NCBI GenBank assembly: GCA_950295325.1
Contig: OX485805.1
Location: 42,556,758-42,620,757, forward strand
Direction: 5' to 3'
DNA: 64,000 bases
Origin: Polytrichum commune
Lineage: Eukaryota > Streptophyta > Polytrichopsida > Polytrichales > Polytrichaceae
Positions within the stretch are counted from its first letter, which is position 1. Each line of letters starts with the position of its first letter. The notes below the pieces were generated by a model that did not search any database, was not told the origin of the DNA, and saw only the letters and a program-made list of their open reading frames with translations. The translations under genes and the position numbers were made by a program. This document shows positions 54,878 through 64,000 of this stretch, piece after piece.

Positions 54878-55763
54878 TTAGACAAAGACACCCACACAAT
54901 GATGGAAGACAAGACAAGAAGGTAGAATGAATAACCTTGTGAGACTATCCATTGATGAGGCCATCATCAATAAGGCGTTCGTCATATTTCCTAGATTTTT
55001 GGTTTTTTCCACCTCTAATTCGTAAAGTTTTTGATCCATAGTGAAGGTTTGCAACTCCTTGTGCACAATTCTCGCATCCTGCACCACATCAAAAGCCAAC
55101 ACCTCGTTTCTCCAAGCATGTTTATCCCTCTCTTGAGCCTCCGCACAAGCAAGATAGTCGTAGTTAAAATTCTTCACAAAATCCACCAAGTTGTCGGTGC
55201 TGGAGGATTTCCTTTTAGGACCGGTATTCCCCGGCATGTCATCCCCAGGTGTTCCTTCTGTTGGAGTTTGAGACATGTGCACGGAAGACATTGCTAGACT
55301 ACCCACTACAAATGGAGGAGGAACACATGGTGTAGGTGGAGAATGCCCAAAATGTCTAAGAACCGGCGGCGCTAGGCGATTGCAATCCATGACATCCGAT
55401 GCATGGCCAAAGATTTTTCTCTTCCCCACAAACCCCTCCATGTCATTGTACATTGGCTCACTAAATTCAAAAAACCTCATTTTACTAGTTTTGGACAAGT
55501 CCTTCTTCTCCGCCCACTCATATCCCACTTATTACTTGAGCCCGTGCCCTCTATGTATTTTTTTTTTGGTAATCCTTAATCAAGCCATCCCACTTATTGG
55601 TTATTCGGTGGGCATCCCTAGACCTAAAATCCACTGCATTCATGCATCTGGCCAAAACCAATTTCCATGTGGTGGATCCATATACAAATCGCACAAGAGA
55701 AGGTTGATTTGAATTATGTCTCCCATCCCACTTAGTCCATCTTTGACCAATGAGAACAAGCAT
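54878..55763 (-). pseudogene. Myb/SANT-like ORF1 of Harbinger element
   Basis: A 216-codon open frame (55528-54878) plus an upstream piece (55763-55551) containing CMNAVDFRSRDAHRITNKWD, the trihelix/SANT-like DNA-binding start. Downstream are the acidic/Ser spacer KRKSSSTDNLVDFVKNFNYD and the helical end DQKLYELEVEKTKNLGNMTN. Known: PIF/Harbinger elements encode such a DNA-binding partner for the transposase. The two parts are out of frame with each other, so probably broken. A host trihelix-like gene is the alternative. Confidence 0.62.
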
Positions 55764-56669
55764 CTCTGACTCCGTCCAGTTCGGCCCTCAAATTATTTGC
55801 AAAGGTGAAGCAATCACTTCCACCTCTTGTGGAGGTTGGTGCAGACGAATGTGCAGTATGATCAACACCAACTTATGTTCAAACATCACCATCCATATCA
55901 AATGGAAATTAGGTGGAGGGGCAATGTGTACCCTCACTCAAATCCATGACCTCATCCATAATACACAATTGGCCCAAGGAAGCATGTGCAACCAAATGAG
56001 GTTTGAGGTCACATGAGGTTGCCCAAATAACAATTTCTTCCCCCCTTAACAATGTTATGCCATGGTCGAGAATATGTTGTCACACTATAATCTAGGTTTT
56101 TGGATAGTGCCAAGTATCATGAATAAAATCCTTGACATTGGACTGAAAAATCCATATTCCTCGTACATAGTCAAAAGAACTATCCTTTATATGAGGAGAT
56201 GCATATTGGGACCAACTTCATGAGGTCTACTACATGAGGAGTTGAGGCCAATTGGGGTTTTGGCATGCGTAAATTCTTGTATGTTATTGGTCTAATCCAC
56301 TAAATCAACCCCAAGGCCTTTGCATGATGGAGTCAAGGCCATTCCCTAAAGTTCATATTTTGATAACGTAAATTTATATTTTAATGCACTAAAGATCAAA
56401 TTTACCACGGCTCGAGGGAAAAGAATTGGGTTGGACTAAAACGGAAACTTGGTTTGCTTCCTTGGGACTGTGTTAGAGCTTCTTCCCTTCTTGGCTTGAG
56501 CCAATATTTTGTGTGAGTTGGCTTCAGATTTTGAAGGCCTTGACTCCTCACATAAAGTGGCCTCGAATCCTACTATAAGATGATTAGAAACGTTTTCACC
56601 AAAGACCTTTCCTAGAGGGCTTGTTCCCAAAGACCTTTCCTAGAGGGCTTACATGCCATTCCCAGGGGG

Positions 56670-56930
56670 TGGACTCTTCATTGAAAACCTAAATGATGTG
56701 CATGAATCACTATGAAATAAAATTTCATATATACGGAAATTAATATATAAAAAAAACGTGTATGTACTAACAACATACTAGAAAGTAGACTCATGTATTT
56801 ATACTAACCTTTCAATTTGATGTGATAAATGCCTCTACTACATAAAAAATATAAATCATCAATTAAATAAACCTTTATTACATATAGAATCCACTTTCAC
56901 TTTCCAGTGATAAAGTTATTGATTATTTTT
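56670..56930 (+). repeat. copy of the 12.1 kb repeat
   Basis: Shares GACTCTTCATTGAAAACCT-type start, TGTGATAAATGCCTC and CACTTTCCAGTGATAAAGT-like end with 12110-12400. Confidence 0.6.
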
Positions 56931-57974
56931 TTCACCCTTAGCATGTACTAACTTAACGATTGCATCAAACAAACAAAGACAAGAGCATAATAATTTCGCC
57001 ACAATCAGGAGAGCAAAACTCAAGGGAACCCATGAGTGCTCCAAGAGCCTCTAGCTTGTCTTAAACCTATGACCCAAATGCAAACTCTAACAAGACTGGG
57101 CATGGTATCATTGAGGACTAGTACCATGTGACAACAATGCATGAAAAAGTGAATTGGATGAAGTTAACACATCTATTGTCAAAAGTTTCTCTGAACCTTA
57201 GGGCACCCTTTTGTGAATCTACCTTTACTTCAAAAGAAAAATTGCCCAATTAACATGTATGCACTAATGAAATAATACCTCTCTCTTATGTTTATTGTGT
57301 ACACTAATGCCTAAAATAATACCCCTTCTTATACTCACCTTAGTTCGTACATGATATGAAGTTTCCACCCCAGGATGCCATTCTATATTTTAGAATCTAA
57401 CACTCCATTAACTTAGTTATCTTAATGCGCAACACATTTCTAGCCATGCAATGCTACCTCGAGATGTACGCCTGGCATTGGGAAGGCATTTTACCCCATG
57501 TATTACTATAGCACATGTCAAGTTACCGCACTCATTGACGGTAAATTTTGGTGGGATCTTGGTGTTACATTGGATGTAGTGTTTCCATTATTGGTGAAGT
57601 ATCCTTAAGGAAGGAGGATCATCCATTGGAGTTGTTCGTAATCCCCAATAATTGTAGTATCTCATATCTATGATTGTGGGAAATGTACCCTAATGTAATA
57701 ATTGGTGATAAAGGGATGTTGTTTAAACTATCAAAATGACGTGGTATTTTATTATATTTTAATTTCCATCTCATCCATACTTGTAGATTGCATATCATTT
57801 TGGTTGTGAGATCAAGTTATTTTTATGTACAATTTCTCTATTGACTTGTGTCTTGGGCAAAGGGGAGAATGATTGAAGTGATTATTACATGATTATTATC
57901 CTTGTGGGCCTTAGGTTGTAGTGTTAAAGTGATTTGTGTGTGGTTTTCCTCCCTACACCTTGTCCTTGGATGTC

Positions 57975-58140
57975 TCTAGTGGGACCACGTTAAGGTAAGT
58001 GGGCTTAATTAGGTTACTTATTTTAATCGAACATCTAGATTTGAGTTGCATGTAACTAAATGTGGATCTCAAGGTGGATCTCATAAAGACATTTCCAGTA
58101 ATAGAGATTAGACCAAGAATACAAATATGGTAAGCTTTAA
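57975..58140 (+). mobile_element. R1 fragment, 5' part
   Basis: TAAGGTAAGTGGGCTTAATT, CATCTAGATTTGAGTTG and AAAGACATTTCC match the left part of R1. Confidence 0.5.
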
Positions 58141-60884
58141 ACCATACTTTGTTTTCTCTTTGTACTTATGAGGCATTAGGGAAAAATTTGTTTACACTTG
58201 TCCATGTTGAACTGTGGTTTTGCATTGAAAGTGATGCAATTTACTTATTCGCTTTGGGACAAAGCAAGGAACAAAGTGAATATTATACATAAGTATTTTA
58301 TTGGTCATCTGACTTTGTCTGTGTATCTTTAGTGACATGTTAAGTTCTAACCACAATTGCTCAGACATTTCAAGGCCAAAGGTGTAGATTATCATCCACT
58401 GGAACTGTGGTACATGGCCCCCAAGACATAGGACTTTGGATTCTAGTGTACCATATCTACAATTTCACCATCATCCCCACATAGTGTAAACGCTCTAGGA
58501 TTAGTGGGGTGCATCAAGTAAATATTGTTAGTGGTTGTAGTGATGTGCAACATTTAATAATCATGAAAGTAGAACCAAGGAAAGTACTGGAATCACATCC
58601 ACAACCATAACCACATTGATCACCCCTAGTGTACTTATGGCCCTTGCAGGTTCGATTACAGAAAACAACAACTATTGCAATATGGTTGATGATTGTTGTT
58701 TACTTTTTTTAGTTTCACTTTGAAGGACAAAAGTTGTTGAATGCAAGCACTCTACAATAGTAATTAACAATAACCACAACCACAACTACATCAATCTTGG
58801 TGCTCAACTATGTTACAAAACGTGTTTCAAGGTGGTTGAGATGCTTAGAGTACGTTTTCTTTGGTCATGTTTTGTTTGGATTTGCTATGTGATCTACAAC
58901 ACATAATGTAGGTTGATAGTAGGTTGGAACTTGGATAGAGAAGAATTAAAGATAATCAAGCCTAATTTTTTTGGGAAATTATTGAGTTGGATGGCCTAAT
59001 TGAAAGGAAAATTAATCATCAAAATGTCTAAATATTAGGAAATTTTGGTGCATTTAAAACTTCAATATCGTTTGTAACAATCAATAATCTCTCATACTTG
59101 TTAATGGGATGGAAAATTTGAATAATTTGCCTCTCCTTCTTAGCCATGCTTGCAAATTCTCAAACAACCTCTACTAAACATGATCACAAAACGACAAGGA
59201 AGATTGTTCACAACCCTAGTTAGCACACTAAGGAGGCTTGACCATAAACCCTAAAGGTTAACATCGCATACTTAGGCGCCATGAACGAATGAAGTTATAG
59301 TACATAGATTTTTATATAGAATATGTTATGTGCCTGAATATATAAATAAACACATACATGTATACATGTTTGCCTAATTATCCATAAATGTTTTATGGGC
59401 TGCCTAAACTTTTTTTGAAACAAATTACTTATTGGGTATTTTTTGCTCAACATGCTATCAACCTACAGTGTCCAATAAAGATCTACATGGCCAAAGCATG
59501 GGAGAGATTGTTATAGACAATTTGAGAAAGAAAAAAACAAACATCAAAATCTACAACTTGCTCGTCTCCATTCCAAGGATTGCACCAATAAGCATGATGA
59601 CATTTGAGGTCCAATCCACTCTTTAACTACAACCATACCTTGTGTGCAAATGCAAAGTCTTAGTTGTGTTTGAAGGTGGACCCAAACTACAACCATATGT
59701 ACACCGAGCTGTAGTATACCTCAAGTGTAAACAACCCTTGAGTCACACCCCCAATGAATGTGCCCTCATTTGCTTGTACGCAAATAGATACACTATAAGC
59801 ATATTTGATATCAATGAAGTACTATATTTCCCTCCCATTTCATTCAGAATCTACAAATCATCAAAACATATACACCACTCATAAGCACCTTATAAGATAT
59901 TCCTTTGGAGCTTTCCATAAAGATATTTGGCAACGTGACTACAAGATCAAAAGTAAACATAAGCCACACAAGTGACAGAGCATAAGATGGAACAAACTAA
60001 TTTAATCACACAACATCACAAACACCTAGGTGTGTGAATTCTTCAATCTAAACAAACAACTTTAAAGTAAGCATAATCGCAGATAAGCCAAATTCAACCT
60101 TCATGCATATGGAACCAACCCATTATTCTTGTTGCAATGGCTTTTGATTCCTCACTTAGAGATGCGGCCCCATAAGGAGCTTATATTCTTTTTCTAGAAC
60201 CATCCAATGCGTCATGTCTTATAAGGAGGAAACCATATGACATGCACAATTCACATACCAATTGTGCTGATTTGATGTTTGTTGACTACTTTATGTGCCA
60301 TGAGCTCAGAATTTCGTAAAGCAACACCTCAGGCAGATGGCATTGCCAACACTGCTCAAAATGTGGTGATGTCTTTGTAGGGATCTATATCAGACGTCCA
60401 ATTCGACAGACCTTTCACTGTTTTTTGAAAATGGACCGATCCTTGTAAAGACAAACTCCAAAAACTCCAAACCTCTGATAAGTATCCACATAAAATATTA
60501 GGGACTTCACTCTCTTCAAAGACATGAATGCAATCGCTAAATAGTGAGCCTCCATAAGGTATGCGAGTGTTATTCAGTTAGTTTTCCTTGTTCCTCATCT
60601 TCTATTGTTCATATTCATGTCTTCAAACTTGTGTTGCATTACTAAATCTATGATGAAACATCAGCAAACACCAAATTGGTGACCGGACCTCACCTAATTT
60701 AGTCATGGTTATTGGAAATGCATGTTTGTTGATTCCTTAATTGAATACATATGTAAGTCCTCACGGTTTCATAACATTATTCAGTTGTATGGTTGTGCTT
60801 CATTCCATACTTAGCGTTTGATGTGGGCCTCCACTGTCTTACCTTCATGGTAAGAAACTTAGAGAATAGGAAGAAGCTGATGCC

Positions 60885-61075
60885 GGTACGAATAATGAAT
60901 AGTGCCCGTATGACTAGTAAGGATATTGTGAATAGTGCCGGTATTTTCAGAGATAGTGCTATTATGAATAGTATTTTTCAGTGAATGATACCGGGATGAA
61001 CAATGTTCCTTATGAATAGTGCCGGGAGTATAACTCCACCCAAATATCCAAGTGTTAGCTTGAACGTATGAATAG
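60885..61075 (+). repeat. short interspersed GAATAGT motif cluster
   Basis: ATGAATAGTGCC-type units recur at least five times within 190 bp, several followed by GGTA or GGGA. A degenerate minisatellite; no coding sense is seen. Confidence 0.6.
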
Positions 61076-61199
61076 TAAATGAATGTTCTTACTTTGTTCG
61101 GGGACCCCGCATAACATAATTGACATATTCCAGGGTCATGGAACCGACCCACATGGCAACTAATGTCATCTTGTGGTCACTATTGAGTGTGGACTAGTC

Positions 61200-61320
61200 G
61201 ATAGAATTTGAGGACATAGTCCAATCTTCACTAAACATCATGTGTCTTTATGGTGTATTTTCTTTGATCCTCAACTAACCACACACCAATCAAATATAGG
61301 TGATTGATCAAGAAAAGTAT
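61200..61320 (-). mobile_element. R1 fragment, reverse
   Basis: GGACATAGTCCAATCTTCAC, ATGTGTCTTTATGGTG and CACCAATCAAATATAGGTG match the left half of R1 in reverse. Confidence 0.5.
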
Positions 61321-61419
61321 TTGAACTTAATGACAATATCATAATGTAAAAAAAGGTCACAAAAGATGCAACTCTTTTGTCCTTTGTTCTATAGTTTTAA
61401 TATGTCTGGCATAACATCA

Positions 61420-61549
61420 TTAAGCAGTGTGTGTTCGTTCACATGGACCTTGAGAATATAACCATGGGATGCCCCAACCTCTTGCATGAGGTTGAAGCAT
61501 CCCATGGTTATATTCTTAGGGCCCACTTGAACGAACGCACACTGCTTAA
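61420..61549. ncRNA. long near-perfect hairpin, candidate miRNA/siRNA precursor or foldback
   Basis: Arms 61420-61481 and 61488-61549 are 62 nt each with only about eight mismatches, closed by a 6-nt loop (TTGCAT). The inner arm AATATAACCATGGGATGC is perfectly paired with GCATCCCATGGTTATATT. No known miRNA is recognised. Expression is unknown, so the call is structural only. Confidence 0.4.
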
Positions 61550-62507
61550 AAATGTAATGGGAAAGTATGGACATTCACAAACACAATCAATTCATGTACG
61601 AGGTTGAGATGTATCGGTGTATGCATTCAACTGTTGCTAGTAAACCAAACACCAACCGCTTAAATTGCCATGTCCAGCAAGGAAGTTGATTTTTAGTTGG
61701 CTTTTGTGGCAAGATTGAACTACATTACCTGGTGATCCTCAACACTGCATTTTGCAACAAACAATTTTTCTCCAGCTGGAAATAACTTTTCTCCACATCT
61801 AGAATAAATCAGATTGTAGTGAATTTAGTCAAATGAGTAGCCATGGTATCTGGATTCTGACCAGTTCATACGAAGTGACCAACATTTAATGTTGAGTGAG
61901 TCGAGGTTTAATATCTTTTTCAGTGCTAACTCAACATTTAGCCAGTGATTCATTCCACATTGATTCAACTTATTGTTCATCCTTTTAGGTGATTCACAGA
62001 AACAAAAACTAAAATTGCAAGCCTGTCTTTGGTTTGTAGTTTAATGTGATTGAATGAAATCAGCGTTGATACATGAATTTAGAGATTTATGATATTGTTA
62101 GCCAGTGAGATTCAAACTTCACTCTTTAGCTCCAATCTCCAATCTCCAAACTGCAATAGTAATCTGCAAAGCTAACCTGGAAAAACAAATCTGTCTGGAA
62201 ACTACTCCTGCTCCACAGTACCTGAAATAATGAAAGAAAGAATGCATCAAACTGTACAATGCCGTATTTCGCATGTGGGGGGCTACTCAGGGTATGTCAG
62301 TTGAAGTGAAGACAATGATGAGATAGATGAGGAAAGAAGAAAAAGGTGGAAAAGGTTGGGCTTGCCTGCCACCAGAGACTCCTCTCAAAATCCGCCATTT
62401 GTATACTCTCTACCAATATCATAATATTTCTATGCTGGAACTTGGAAGCATCTGAATCATCAGCCAGGAAAATTGAATATTCAGAACTGCTCATAGTCAA
62501 TACATTA

Positions 62508-62905
62508 TAGGTAAGAGGTAGACAACCCTTACTCAGTTACTTTTCTTATTAGGACACCTACATTTGAGTGGTATGTGGTTTGATGTGGCTCCAAGAATGG
62601 AATTCAAAAAAACATATGTTTGAAAGAGATTGGAATGCATGCTCAGAATATGAAAACCATTCTAGGCTCCATAATCAATATACTGTAATTGGGGGAGGAC
62701 CTATATGATTATTTAATGAGCATGAGAATCTCCACATTATAATGAAGTAAGATACTCATGTGAGCTCCACAAATTATGAGGAAATGTGCTATGGCCTCGA
62801 TTTGGATGTGCTAACCATCTTGTACTAATTGCGTGTTTCATGTCCTAGGAGAAGTGGGCTAGCCGGAAAATGTAAGCATTCAAGACCCATCTACTGCATG
62901 TCGAC
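62508..62905 (+). mobile_element. R1 element, full-length
   Basis: Both ends are present: AGGTAGACAACCCTTACTCA on the left and TCAAGACCCATCTACTGCA on the right. The core is intact (TAATTGGGGGAGGACCTATA). Confidence 0.72.
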
Positions 62906-63075
62906 GCTGTGCCTCTCACTGTGGTTACTTGCATCAAACTGTCCAGTGGATATCTAATTCTCTTGTGAGAACTTTGCAATCACTCATCCAGGAAAGCTGA
63001 ACAAAATGAACGGGAAATAGCCGGAAAGGCGAAATGTGGAATAGTTTGGGCTTGCTCAGTGGGTCCTCTCGCACC

Positions 63076-63077
<2 letters not shown>

Positions 63078-63111
<34 letters not shown>
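63078..63111. repeat. (GTT)n microsatellite
   Basis: About eleven GTT units on the plus strand. Confidence 0.9.
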
Positions 63112-64000
63112 GAATAATATCCTGTGAAATCTTCCAGAATAACTGCAAATTCATCACAATATCTTCACGATCAAATTTAAAGTACTTAAGTTGACTTATG
63201 TATGTCTGCTAAGTTAGATCTCCAACTTTTGAGTTATCATGTGTAGGTATCCATAGTACATACATAGCTATTTGCATCGAACTGTACAGTCCATTTCTTT
63301 TCTTTTTCTTGAGGGGAATTAGTATTACTGGCGTCGATGAACTTCTGGAGAGTGAAATTCCCGGATTTCTTGTGAAACCCAATACGAGATTATTCAACAG
63401 TAAAAGGAGAATCAAAGGTTGGAAAAGTCGGGAACAGGGATCAACACTTCTCGAGGTTTGCTTTAAGTATATGAATATATTCCTGTGGAGCCAGGAGTCA
63501 GAAGGAAGGCTGATAATCCATCAGAAAATTTTCATGCATGTCAGATTTGGTTATTGGTATGAACATATTCCTGCAGAGTCTGCCAGAAGGCTGAAAATCC
63601 ATCACAAAACTTTCATGCTTGATTAAGTGTATGCCTCTGGTTGTGCTATATAACTTATGCACATCAAAGAGCATCATAATAATCGGTGCTTGCATCGAAC
63701 TACTGTACACTAGACTTGCAGTTTTTATTTTCTTGTAGGTAACGGCACTAAGAAAGCTGAAAAACAAACTTGGAAAAGTTTGGGCTTGCTGGCATATGTA
63801 AGTATGTTTCGAACGGTAGAGTGAACTTCTAATTTCCTTGTGAACCGGAATGCCAGGAGCTACAAATAAACTGGAAAGAGATGAATAGTAGAAAAGAGAA
63901 TCAAAGCAAGGAAAAGTTTTGGGGATGCTGACATATGTCTGATGCATCGAACGGTAAAGTGGATTTATAATTTGCATGTAACATGAAAGAAATTCAACTG

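Larger units (their letters stand above)
51780..55800. mobile_element. decayed PIF/Harbinger element with nested hAT MITE
   Basis: The transposase remnant (+) and Myb/SANT-like ORF (-) point towards each other about 1.2 kb apart, with the hAT MITE at 53753-54163 in between. Terminal repeats and target duplication were not found, so the limits are approximate. Confidence 0.6.
55800..60800. other. gene-free interval
   Basis: No protein gene is recognised. Repeats seen: 56670-56930 (copy of 12110-12400), R1 fragment at 57975-58140 and the inverted short repeat at 60125-60185. Otherwise AT-rich, with short random open frames. Confidence 0.5.
62230..63965 (+). repeat. degenerate repeats with GCATCGAACTGTACAGT
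   Basis: GCATCAAACTGTACAATG-like text recurs at about 62236, 62930, 63270, 63690 and 63945. A G/A-rich block ending TTGGGCTTGCT recurs at about 62355, 63045 and 63775. An R1 element is inserted within the series. No gene is recognised. Confidence 0.5.

Noticed and set aside
58645-58665. GGTTCGATTAC resembling a tRNA T-loop
   Set aside because: No matching acceptor or anticodon stems were found around it.
1-64000. CRISPR array, operon or bacterial-type system
   Set aside because: Introns, MITEs and plant-type genes show a nuclear eukaryotic sequence; the tandem arrays have long diverged units, not short repeats with unique spacers.

Overview
This is a eukaryotic, plant-type window: AT-rich, with intron-split genes, consistent GT/AG splice sites and many short inverted-repeat transposons. 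Three protein genes can be assembled exon by exon with matching splice phases. (1) A plus-strand gene, 573-27864, reads as the central-pair flagellar protein SPAG17/PF6. It is cut at its 5' end by the window edge and has 28 exons here. (2) A minus-strand gene, 37428-30744, six exons and 358 residues, encodes an FAD/NAD(P)H oxidoreductase of the AIFM2/FSP1-like family. (3) A minus-strand gene, 44395-40176, eight exons and 349 residues, encodes a mitochondrial carrier of the SLC25A38/Hem25 (glycine carrier) type. Genes 1 and 2 converge on a gene-free stretch at 27.9-30.7 kb; genes 2 and 3 run head to tail. They show no shared pathway.

A PF6-type axonemal gene beside plant-type oxidoreductase and carrier genes suggests a land plant that still makes swimming sperm (bryophyte, lycophyte, fern, cycad or Ginkgo). 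This is an inference; the sequence alone does not fix the lineage. Flowering plants and conifers lack motile sperm, so they are unlikely sources.

The rest is repeat-rich. Two copies of a 410-bp hAT-type MITE with perfect 8-bp target duplications lie at 13.6 and 53.8 kb. A family of about 360-400 bp elements (called R1 here) has around ten copies or fragments. There are further foldback elements, one of them CACTA-like. A decayed PIF/Harbinger element lies at about 51.8-55.8 kb: transposase on the plus strand, Myb/SANT-like ORF1 on the minus strand, with one of the hAT MITEs nested between. Tandem arrays occupy 38.6-39.5 kb and 42.4-46.3 kb; the second surrounds exon 1 of the carrier gene. A 130-bp near-perfect hairpin lies at 61.4 kb. 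From 56 to 64 kb I see no protein gene, only repeats.

All exon models come from reading frames, splice-site consensus and phase agreement by eye. No alignment or transcript evidence was available.
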